Shown: positions 35,599 to 42,962 of the stretch, piece after piece
Numbering within the stretch: the first letter of the stretch is position 1
Layout of the letters: each line of letters starts with the position of its first letter
Source: an uncultured Bacteroidales bacterium
GTDB lineage: Bacteria > Bacteroidota > Bacteroidia > Bacteroidales > Paludibacteraceae
NCBI GenBank assembly: GCA_902784425.1
Contig: CACZUS010000014.1
Location: 7,699-50,706 of the forward strand
Direction of reading: 5' to 3'
Length of the DNA stretch: 43,008 nucleotides
The notes under the pieces: generated by a model
Told to the model about the DNA's origin: nothing
What the model saw: the letters and a program-made list of their open reading frames with translations, nothing else
Database searches by the model: none
Made by a program: the position numbers and the translations under genes

Positions 35599-36549
35599 AT
35601 GAAAAAAACAGACAACGCTATAAATATTTTAACAGCCCTTAAATACAAGGGTATTGGCAATGCATGGATTTACAACAACCTAAGAGGAGGAGAAAGTGCA
35701 GAAGTTATTATGAAGAAACTGAATGAAAAGAAAATTCAAGTTACTCTTTCTGACTTTTACCAGAAACGTGATGAAATAAGAACCATTCTCAATGACCTGT
35801 ACAAACAGGTGAATGGATTTGGTATAACAGCTTTGGGAGATGATGACTTCCCAAAGATTGAGAATAATATTCTACCAGCAGACAATCCTGTTGTACTATT
35901 TTATAAAGGAGATATCAATCTGCTAGAAAGCCAGAGTAATAACGTTGCAGTAATTGGCGTTTTGACACCGTCAAGTGATGTGGAACGACGAGAACGAGAA
36001 GTTGTCAAGATGCTTGTCAATAAAAATGTTACCATTGTTAGTGGACTTGCACTTGGTTGTGATTCCATTTCGCATGATGAAACGATCAGAAACAACGGCA
36101 AGACTATTGCAATACTTCCAAGTCCGTTAAATGACATTTTACCTAAATCAAATCAGCAACTTGCAAATGAAATATTGTGTTCAGGAGGTCTTCTTGTAAC
36201 AGAGTATTACGAACCGGTATCTTCAAGACACGAGCTCAGTTCACGTTATATAAAACGTGACAGACTTCAGGCAATGTTTTGCAAATGTGTTGTCTTGGCT
36301 GCAAGTTATGCAGAAAATAACGAAGGAAAGGATTGTGGTTCACGCCATGCGATGCAAAAGGCCAAAGAATACGGTGTGATGCGTGCAGTGGTTTATAATG
36401 AAGAAACAGATTCAAGTAACCAGATGTTTGATCTTTCAAGGCAGATAATTAGAGAGGGAAGGGCGATAATTCTGAAACAAGATGATTTAGAATCCTCAAT
36501 TCAAAAAATCTGTGACAAAAAGATTACAAAACAAATAAGTTTGTTTTAA
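35599..36549 (+). CDS. DprA/SMF-like Rossmann protein
   Basis: The protein has 316 residues. A short N-terminal helical part (1-75) precedes a DprA/SMF-type Rossmann domain: VVLFYKGDINLLE, VAVIGVLTPSSD (110-127), SGLALGCDSISHDETI (148-163), KTIAILPSPLNDILPKSNQQ (168-187) and SSRYIKRDRLQAMF (214-227). True DprA, which loads RecA on DNA in transformation, has VAIVGSR and FPxRNRIIAGLS at the matching places; here both are changed. The C-terminal wHTH of DprA is missing. It may therefore bind a nucleotide rather than act in transformation; members of this broader fold (with LOG proteins) serve as effectors or sensors in immune systems. This role is inferred. Confidence 0.85.
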   Translation: MKKTDNAINILTALKYKGIGNAWIYNNLRGGESAEVIMKKLNEKKIQVTLSDFYQKRDEIRTILNDLYKQVNGFGITALGDDDFPKIENNILPADNPVVLFYKGDINLLESQSNNVAVIGVLTPSSDVERREREVVKMLVNKNVTIVSGLALGCDSISHDETIRNNGKTIAILPSPLNDILPKSNQQLANEILCSGGLLVTEYYEPVSSRHELSSRYIKRDRLQAMFCKCVVLAASYAENNEGKDCGSRHAMQKAKEYGVMRAVVYNEETDSSNQMFDLSRQIIREGRAIILKQDDLESSIQKICDKKITKQISLF

Positions 36550-36583
36550 CGAAAATAGATTTCGCAACAGCTCTTTACATTTG
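36547..36583 (+). promoter_or_regulatory. Promoter and operator of the AAA-WYL operon
   Basis: TAACGAA-N7-TTCGCAA (36547-36567) is followed after 8 bases by TACATTTG (36576-36583). Over 37 bases it matches the promoter at 34385 at 30 positions, including CGAAAATAGA, TTCG, AACA and TACATTTGCA. It starts inside the stop codon of the DprA-like gene. Transcription should begin near 36590, giving a leader of about 44 bases. Confidence 0.75.
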
Positions 36584-36633
36584 CAAACATAAAACAAAAT
36601 AATAAATTTGCAACATTAAAAACAACGTAAAAC

Positions 36634-38694
36634 ATGAATACAAAACTTACCATAAAAAATTTCAGGGTTTTTGACGAAAACGGAGTGATGGTTAACTTGA
36701 AACCAATTACTGTGCTTACTGGTTGCAATTCATCTGGAAAAAGTTCGGTGGTGAAAGCAGCGTTGATGCTTAATGATGTGTTTAGACAATTACCATCTTT
36801 TTTTAAAAATTATAAAGAGACTCATGATCTAAGTGAAATAAAACTTGATTTCACAAAATATCCTAATAATCTTTTAGGTGGTTTCGATAAGATTTTACAT
36901 GATTCAAAAACAGGGAAAATCACGTTTGAATATACCATATATTCGTGTTGTATTTCCAAAGAAGTAACAATTGCCTTTGATTTTTTCGCTGATCAATATA
37001 ATAAATTGAAAAATGCCCATCTTGAGAATGTTAGGATAATGACCGAAGATGGTATTATATTTTCGATAGGAAAGAATACTGAAGATGAAGGGGAAAAAAT
37101 AAAAAAATTAGCATCTCGCCTACCCGAATACTATAAAGACAATAAGTCTATAAATATAGACAGAGAAGACGACATGGAAAAAGTGGCGAAAAAGCTTTAT
37201 AGACTTTATACCAGCAGAATTAATGTTAATCTCATAAAGAAGTTCCTTGATTTCTCTGTATTCCAGAGTATTCATTACTCACTCATAAAAAACGGAACAA
37301 TAGATTACGGGGCCGGAGATATTGTTTCTGTTTCCTGTGAAAATTATAATGAAAAAGAGTGTAAGAGACTATACAATCTCTATAAAGATTACGCCACTCT
37401 TTTTCAATCGGAAGAAACAAGATGGAGAGATATTTGCAAAATATGGGAAGAAAAAGAAATAGAACCTATCTGTAATGAAACAGATTTTGATATAATTGAA
37501 AAAATATTGACAGACAAATCTTTCTTTTTCATTCCCGTACTAGCAGATTTGGACAAAATATGTAAGAACGATATTGAAAAATATTTCAATGATTGTAATT
37601 TATCTGACTTCATAGAAAATACTTTTAACGCAAAAGAAGATGTTGATGTTAAGTCGTTTAATAATTCCATCAAAGATGTATTGGATGATTTCATGTCAAG
37701 TGATGCAGAAACTTTTTCTGAATATTTCAAACAGTTAGAATCAGAAATGTATATAAGTGACATAGAAAAAATGTTAAACGAACAATGGCTTAGTGTAATT
37801 TTAAATCTAGATTCTAAAACAAAATTTGAAAAGGCATACATTATTACTATGTTTTTGAATAAAAAAATGTATCCAGAGAATACTAATTTCTACCGATATG
37901 ATATTAGAGAATCAAACAATGGATTAGTATTTGCAGTGGGATGCACACACAAATCAGTAGAAATGTTTACGAAATTTATTGGTATGTTTTTGAATGAGTG
38001 TTTTCTCTTTTCTTCTCATTTTAATGGCTCAATGACTTATGTTAGTTCTGCCCGTGCAACAATAAAACGTCTCTATCCACTTGACAAAGAAGATGATTTC
38101 ACCATATTGCTGAAAGTATATATGGAGACTAGACACAAAGGGACGTTTATCAACAAATGGGTCAAGAAATTCGGAATTGGAGATTCTGTTTCTTTTTCAA
38201 TGGACGAAGACGGGGTAGGCGCAAAAATTCGCTTACACAAAACGTCCGATGACAAAAAAGGTAGACTTTTGGCGGATGAAGGTTATGGTATAACTCAATT
38301 ACTTTCTATTTTGCTTCAAATTCAAATATCACCGCGTGGTACGACCATTGCTGTAGAAGAACCAGAAATTCATTTGCATCCGAAATATCAGTCTTTATTG
38401 GCAGATATGTTTGTGAATGCATACAAGGAGCGTGACATTCAGTTTATCATAGAAACTCACAGCGAGTATCTAATCCGTCGTTTACAACTTTTGGTTGCAG
38501 GGGTGGTGGATGCAGAACAAAAACTTGACAAAAACGACGTTTCTATTTCGTACATTTACACCAAGGAGGAGGCAGAAAAAGAGAATCAGCCGCTTGTAAA
38601 GAATATTTCGATTTGCGAGGATGGCTACCTTGACGATACTTTTGGTAGTGGATTCTTTGACGAGGCAACCAAACTTTCTCGGAAATTGATGTAA
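36634..38694 (+). CDS. OLD-like AAA ATPase, DUF3696 type
   Basis: The protein has 686 residues. Walker A is TGCNSSGKSSVVKAALML (residues 29-46), the GxNxxGKSS form of OLD-like and SMC-related ATPases. A long helical insertion of about 430 residues follows. Walker B with its signature is TIAVEEPEIHLHPKYQSLLA (near 571), and the H-loop is FIIETHSEYLIRRLQ (near 605). The C-terminal 60 residues (ISYIYTKEEAEKENQPLVKN and EDGYLDDTFGSGFFDEA) match the DUF3696 end as I recall it. No Toprim nuclease is attached, so it is not a full OLD protein; the effector probably lies in the next gene. It likely senses and powers an antiviral complex (inference). Confidence 0.93.
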   Translation: MNTKLTIKNFRVFDENGVMVNLKPITVLTGCNSSGKSSVVKAALMLNDVFRQLPSFFKNYKETHDLSEIKLDFTKYPNNLLGGFDKILHDSKTGKITFEYTIYSCCISKEVTIAFDFFADQYNKLKNAHLENVRIMTEDGIIFSIGKNTEDEGEKIKKLASRLPEYYKDNKSINIDREDDMEKVAKKLYRLYTSRINVNLIKKFLDFSVFQSIHYSLIKNGTIDYGAGDIVSVSCENYNEKECKRLYNLYKDYATLFQSEETRWRDICKIWEEKEIEPICNETDFDIIEKILTDKSFFFIPVLADLDKICKNDIEKYFNDCNLSDFIENTFNAKEDVDVKSFNNSIKDVLDDFMSSDAETFSEYFKQLESEMYISDIEKMLNEQWLSVILNLDSKTKFEKAYIITMFLNKKMYPENTNFYRYDIRESNNGLVFAVGCTHKSVEMFTKFIGMFLNECFLFSSHFNGSMTYVSSARATIKRLYPLDKEDDFTILLKVYMETRHKGTFINKWVKKFGIGDSVSFSMDEDGVGAKIRLHKTSDDKKGRLLADEGYGITQLLSILLQIQISPRGTTIAVEEPEIHLHPKYQSLLADMFVNAYKERDIQFIIETHSEYLIRRLQLLVAGVVDAEQKLDKNDVSISYIYTKEEAEKENQPLVKNISICEDGYLDDTFGSGFFDEATKLSRKLM

Positions 38695-38696
38695 AA

Positions 38697-38704
38697 AAGG
38701 AGGT
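38697..38704 (+). promoter_or_regulatory. Strong ribosome binding site before the PLD-like gene
   Basis: AAGGAGGT lies 3 bases before the ATG at 38708 and 2 bases after the upstream TAA. A perfect Shine-Dalgarno sequence is uncommon in this phylum, and the short 3-base spacing is also unusual. Confidence 0.6.
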
Positions 38705-38707
38705 TGT

Positions 38708-39817
38708 ATGGCAGAAAGATACCGTAAACACGTCTATTGTGAGAAAAAATTTCTTGATCACTGCATCAAAACGATTGCAGAATGGAAGTTTTGTGAGGAA
38801 AGTTTTGAAGAACTCAGGCTTTGGATGTGTATTAAAGAATTGATTTTTTCGTCGGATATAATCCTTCATTTAGATATTTCGGGTGAGGATTTGCCTCTGT
38901 CATACGGAGTTAAGCCCAAGAAAGATTTCCCCGTTTGGGCAAAAGAACTTGCGCAAATGCAAAGTGAACAAAAAATCCATTTGAAACTTGGCGATTTTGT
39001 AACGCCCGAAAACATCAACAAATCAAACGACATTCATCTCACGGCTTATTATTTGACTTGTTGTGATTCTACGAAGTGCCGAAATTGTATGAACGAATGT
39101 GGCGTTTTGGCAATTTGTCCCGAAAATATCCAGGATTTCAAAGATATTTTTTCTGACAATGGAACAGCAATCGACAAAAACGATGAATATATAAAAAGTT
39201 GGAAAAGTGTCCTTAATTTTTCTCCTTGTAATTCTATTGCATTGGTAGACAATTATATATTGACTGATACAAATATGATGAATGAGAATTTGGCGGATAT
39301 TTTTGATGCACTATTACCTGAAAAACTGAATGTTGAAATTCCATTTCAAATTTCAATATTTACTACATTGAAATCAAGTGATTTAAAATTTGATATAAAT
39401 AGCGAAGACCGTCAAAATTGTATTGAATCTCTCATTAGGAAGATTCGTCCCAATTTGCGATTCAACCTTTCAATCTTCAAAGTTTCAAAAGATAAGTTTC
39501 ACGATAGGTCTCTTGTATCCAACAATTTTTATGTCAGTTGTGGTGGGGGATTCGACCTTTTCAAAGAGAAAAAATCTACCAAAATGACCACAATTAATAT
39601 TGTTTATCCTGTTTTGAACAATTCTGTTTATTGGACTTCTGCGGCATACTCGAATTTTATCAAGGAGGTGACGTCTGTTTTCAATCGGGCAACATCTTTT
39701 GACACTATAAAAAAGAATTTGTCATTTAATGGAGCAACAATAAAAATCGACCCTAATACAATGACAGGTTTTTATGTCGGCGACAAGCAAAACCGTTTAT
39801 GTGAACTGATAAAATAA
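38708..39817 (+). CDS. Unrecognised protein with Cys cluster and PLD-like C-terminal motif
   Basis: The protein has 369 residues and no family I can name. A Cys cluster, C118 C119 C124 C127 C131 C137 (TCCDSTKCRNCMNECGVLAI), looks like a metal-binding knuckle. The second half has the pattern of an HDR-type PLD-like domain: CNSIALVDNYILTD (174-187), strand IPFQISIFTTL (211-221), RFNLSIFKV (251-259) and FHDRSLVSNNFYVSCGGGFD (264-283) followed by LF. The last piece resembles the HDR..(N)..GxGxDxF motif of MIT_C and related PLD-like domains. It may be the nuclease or effector partner of the AAA protein 13 bases upstream. Both domain calls rest on pattern, not on a search. Confidence 0.85.
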   Translation: MAERYRKHVYCEKKFLDHCIKTIAEWKFCEESFEELRLWMCIKELIFSSDIILHLDISGEDLPLSYGVKPKKDFPVWAKELAQMQSEQKIHLKLGDFVTPENINKSNDIHLTAYYLTCCDSTKCRNCMNECGVLAICPENIQDFKDIFSDNGTAIDKNDEYIKSWKSVLNFSPCNSIALVDNYILTDTNMMNENLADIFDALLPEKLNVEIPFQISIFTTLKSSDLKFDINSEDRQNCIESLIRKIRPNLRFNLSIFKVSKDKFHDRSLVSNNFYVSCGGGFDLFKEKKSTKMTTINIVYPVLNNSVYWTSAAYSNFIKEVTSVFNRATSFDTIKKNLSFNGATIKIDPNTMTGFYVGDKQNRLCELIK

Positions 39818-39822
39818 ACACA

Positions 39823-41421
39823 ATGCTAACCCTCACCTCCATATTATCCCATCCCGAATCCTCGCACTTGGAAGGAAAAAGTGCGAAGGGTGGTTTTCCT
39901 GATTCTTTTTGGGAAAGTTATTCCGCGTTTGCAAATAGCGATGGCGGCGTGATTATCCTTGGCGTCGAAGAAGACAAAGACGGAAAACTCATTGTAAATG
40001 ACGGTTTAAAAGATGCCACAAAGATGAAAGACACTTTTTGGAAACTTGTCAACAACCGTCAGAAGATCAGCCATAACATCGTCTTGGAGAAATGCGTTTA
40101 TATTCTCGACGCGGATGACAAGCAAATACTTGTTGTGGAAATACCAAGGGCGGAACGCACCGTTAGACCTGTTTATAAAGGCTCTGACCCGCGTAATGGC
40201 ACTTATAAGCGTTTTGGCACGGGCGATCACCTTTGCACAGCCGAAGAGGTCGGTGCAATGTTAAGGGATTCAAGCATTTCGCCGCTCGATGCTGTTGTAG
40301 TGGAGGATATTGACCTGACGGCTTTGAATATGGAGACTGTTAGGGGCTACCGTCAGATGTTTAAATTGACTAACCCAAGCCACCTTTGGAACACTCTCGA
40401 CGATGAGATTTTCCTTCGACGTATCAGGGCCACTGGTGCTGCTCAAGATGGCAAATATCATCCTACAGAGGCGGGACTGTTGATGTTTGGCTACGAGTAT
40501 GAAATTACACGCCGTTTTCCTCAGTATTTTCTTGATTATCAAGAAGACAGAAATGTTATAGGTGTTGCCAAATGGAAAGACCGCATAGTGTCGACGTCGG
40601 GCGATTGGAGTGGTAATGTGTTTGATTTTGCAATGAAAATTCTGACCAAATTGCAGTCGGACCTGAAAATTCCATTTGTTGTGAAAGGTTTTCAGCGCGT
40701 TGATGATACACCACTACATCGACTTCTGCGAGAGGCGGTTACTAATTGTCTTGTTCACGCCGATTATTACGGACGTCAGGGAATTGTTGTTAGTAAAAAC
40801 AAAGATGGTTTTGTGTTTGCCAATCCAGGCGGAATGAGAATTTCAAAGAACGAGGCATTGGCAGGTGGAGTATCCGATCCAAGAAATGCTACTTTGCTGA
40901 AAATGTTTTCGTTCATTCGTTTTGGCGAGCGTGCTGGAAGTGGTCTCAATGGCATTGTGTACGTTTGGAAAAAGGTTTATCACACCGAACCTGAAATTTT
41001 TGTTAAGGAAGAATACGACCGTACATTTCTAAAACTTCCGACCTTGGGCAAAGAACCCGACATGGAAGCAATGGCAGAATTTTACCCTGACGAAGATGAG
41101 CCGAGCAATAAACAATCGGTAAATGACCTTGTAAATGTCAGATCAAATGACCCAGTAAATGCAAATGACCCAGTAAATGTCACGGCAAATGACCCTGTAA
41201 ATACAAATGACCCTGTAAATGTTAGAGCAAATGAGAGATTGCTTGTTTGTATTTCTAAGAATCCTTATGGCACTTATAAGGAGTTTGCTTTATTATTAGG
41301 TAAATCACCTGCAACTATTAAAAGAATGCTAAAACAGTTACGCGAAGAAGGTATGATTCGCCGCATTGGTGCCGACAAAAACGGTCATTGGGAAGTGATT
41401 AACAATCAATCTGATAAATAA
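39823..41421 (+). CDS. AlbA_2/Schlafen-type ATP-binding protein with HATPase_c_4 domain
   Basis: The protein has 532 residues. The N-terminal AlbA_2 (Schlafen-like) domain shows SHLEGKSAKGGFPDSFWESY and AFANSDGGVIILGVEEDKDG (residues 14-54). Near residue 300 is the HATPase_c_4 signature REAVTNCLVHADYYGRQG, followed by VFANPGGMRISKNEALAGG and FGERAGSGL. A linker with a repeated NDPVN motif (residues 433-469) joins a C-terminal winged-helix domain (KEFALLLGKSPATIKRMLKQ then LREEGMIRR). It is often annotated as a RecG-like or transcriptional regulator protein; AlbA_2 proteins are common in defence islands. It sits 5 bases after the PLD-like gene and 2 bases before the WYL gene. By eye it seems richer in GC than its neighbours, so it may have a separate origin. 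Confidence 0.92.
   Translation: MLTLTSILSHPESSHLEGKSAKGGFPDSFWESYSAFANSDGGVIILGVEEDKDGKLIVNDGLKDATKMKDTFWKLVNNRQKISHNIVLEKCVYILDADDKQILVVEIPRAERTVRPVYKGSDPRNGTYKRFGTGDHLCTAEEVGAMLRDSSISPLDAVVVEDIDLTALNMETVRGYRQMFKLTNPSHLWNTLDDEIFLRRIRATGAAQDGKYHPTEAGLLMFGYEYEITRRFPQYFLDYQEDRNVIGVAKWKDRIVSTSGDWSGNVFDFAMKILTKLQSDLKIPFVVKGFQRVDDTPLHRLLREAVTNCLVHADYYGRQGIVVSKNKDGFVFANPGGMRISKNEALAGGVSDPRNATLLKMFSFIRFGERAGSGLNGIVYVWKKVYHTEPEIFVKEEYDRTFLKLPTLGKEPDMEAMAEFYPDEDEPSNKQSVNDLVNVRSNDPVNANDPVNVTANDPVNTNDPVNVRANERLLVCISKNPYGTYKEFALLLGKSPATIKRMLKQLREEGMIRRIGADKNGHWEVINNQSDK
41121..41228 (+). repeat. In-frame NDPVN repeat of alternating 24 and 18 bases
   Basis: AAATGACC begins at 41121, 41145, 41163, 41187 and 41205, with a related AAATGAG at 41229, giving steps of 24, 18, 24, 18 and 24 bases. 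All steps are multiples of three, so changes in copy number would keep the frame and only alter linker length before the winged helix. Confidence 0.85.
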
Positions 41422-41423
41422 TT

Positions 41424-42455
41424 ATGCCCACCAATAAGAACGCCCTCTCCCGTATTAAGTTCCTTGATGAACTTCTTTCTGATCGTCATCATTTTTATAA
41501 TCTTGATGATTTAACAGAGAAGTGCAACGAAAAGCTTGAATCAATAGATGTGAAACCTGTTACCCGTCGTATGATTGAAAAGGATCTCAATTATATCGAA
41601 TATGAGATGTTTTTCGCTGAGATAGAGAGGTATTCTGCTGCGGGGAAACATTGTCTTCGTTATGCAGACCCATCATTTTCAATTTTCACAAAGAAACTCT
41701 CCAACGACGAGAAAAATCTTTTGCAAGAGACTCTTTCGACTCTCGGACAATTTGATGGCTTGAAAAATTTTGAGTGGCTCGAAGACTTCAAAAAACGCCT
41801 CGACATTGAGGAACGGCGGCGCATAATATGTTTTAGCAACAATCCATATTTGAAGAATAGCAATATCTTAGGTCAGATTTTTGACTTTATATCAAATCGT
41901 GTAGTAGTTCTTCTAACTTACCAACGTTTTGGATATAATAAGCCCCAAAATGTTGAATTGTTCCCATACCTTTTGAAACAGTATAATGATCGTTGGTATC
42001 TTGTTGGTAGTGCGACTGATGATGATAAAATATTGACATTCCCACTAGATCGTATTGTAGAAATTCAACCTTCCACAAATCAATGTTATAAAAATCCACC
42101 TGATGATTTTGATGAGTATTTTGATGATATTATTGGTGTTTCTAATTATTCAGAAAACCCTATGTTACACATTGTTTTTTGGGTAAGTGATTATTCCAAA
42201 GATTATATATTAACTAAACCTATGCATGGATCACAGAAAACTATTTCTGGCGACAACGAAATATCCTTACGAGAGAAATATCCTAAGCTTACATGCGGAG
42301 ACTTCTTTTCGATAGAATGCAAATGTAATTATGAATTGATTAGAACATTATCATCTTTCGGAAGAGAATTGCTAGTTCTAAGTCCAATAGAAATACAAAA
42401 TAAAATAAAACAGAGAGCTTTAGATATGACAATGAGCTATCAAGAATTCCTTTAG
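41424..42455 (+). CDS. WYL-domain transcriptional regulator
   Basis: The protein has 343 residues. Residues 1-85 are a winged-helix-type domain (LDDLTEKCNEKL, VTRRMIEKDLNYIEYEM). The WYL domain spans about 155-240, with PYLLKQYNDRWYLVGSATDD near 180 (R and WYL motif) and FPLDRIVEI near 206. A WCX-like domain ends the protein (CKCNYELIRTLSSFGRELLV). WYL regulators such as CapW and BrxR repress defence operons through inverted repeats at their promoters. This gene is last in its operon, 2 bases after the AlbA_2 gene. It is the natural candidate to bind the shared inverted repeats at 34382 and 36547; this is inferred. Confidence 0.95.
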   Translation: MPTNKNALSRIKFLDELLSDRHHFYNLDDLTEKCNEKLESIDVKPVTRRMIEKDLNYIEYEMFFAEIERYSAAGKHCLRYADPSFSIFTKKLSNDEKNLLQETLSTLGQFDGLKNFEWLEDFKKRLDIEERRRIICFSNNPYLKNSNILGQIFDFISNRVVVLLTYQRFGYNKPQNVELFPYLLKQYNDRWYLVGSATDDDKILTFPLDRIVEIQPSTNQCYKNPPDDFDEYFDDIIGVSNYSENPMLHIVFWVSDYSKDYILTKPMHGSQKTISGDNEISLREKYPKLTCGDFFSIECKCNYELIRTLSSFGRELLVLSPIEIQNKIKQRALDMTMSYQEFL

Positions 42456-42489
42456 AGAATGAAAAACTTCAAAGACGGAGAGATCCCCA

Positions 42490-42857
42490 CTGTTCTATTG
42501 TGATCATCGTTTAAATATAGATAGTCTACGTAAAGAGATTGAATGTTTGAAAAAATGAAAATCAAATTGACATAGTTTATGTTGAATCAGTTCAGAGAAT
42601 TGAACTGTCCAATATGGCTGATAATGTAAATCATGAATCTTGTGCTATAAAATTATTATGGCAATTAAGCAGATTGAAGCTTATGCAGATACGGTGCTGT
42701 TATTGACTCGCCCAGAATACTACAATGTCACTGAAGAATTGGCAACTGGTATGTTTTAAAGAATAGTGCGAATGTCTATGTGGAGAAGAATTCGAACGGT
42801 CCCAAGACTATGATTCGATTAAAATATGAAAATAACGTGTTTTCCTTATTTTCCTGA
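42490..42857 (+). pseudogene. Remnant of a DnaB-type replicative helicase
   Basis: Three reading frames in succession spell the C-terminal RecA-like domain of DnaB. FYCDHRLNIDSLRKEIECLKK runs to a stop at 42556-42558. Then IDIVYVESVQRIELSN and DNVNHE (the Walker B region, where DnaB usually has IDYLQ) lie in another frame. MAIKQIEAYADTVLLLTRPE then YYNV (the DnaB ADxxxxLxRPEYY motif) is followed, after a stop and a third frame, by ANVYVEKNSNGPKTMIRLKY (DnaB xIxxxKxRNGPTGxxxL). At least three frameshifts or stops show that the gene is dead. The N-terminal half and Walker A are missing. Confidence 0.8.
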
Positions 42858-42892
42858 TATTAACACTACTCAAACTAACAAACAATTTTTCG

Positions 42893-42923
42893 TTGTCACT
42901 CACATCATTTTTCATTATCTTTG
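42893..42923 (+). promoter_or_regulatory. Bacteroides-type promoter of the last gene
   Basis: TTG at 42893-42895 is separated by 20 bases from TATCTTTG at 42916-42923. Transcription should start near 42930, about 33 bases before the ATG at 42963. Confidence 0.75.
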
Positions 42924-42962
42924 TCCCGAAGAATTTATTTGTTTAACTAAATGATTTAAATT

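Noticed and set aside
35599-36549. Genuine competence dprA
   Set aside because: Key SMF motifs are altered, the winged helix is absent, and it lies in an operon with HAD and PRTase genes under a defence-type promoter.
36634-38694. Complete OLD nuclease
   Set aside because: There is no Toprim domain after the ATPase; the C-terminus matches DUF3696 instead.
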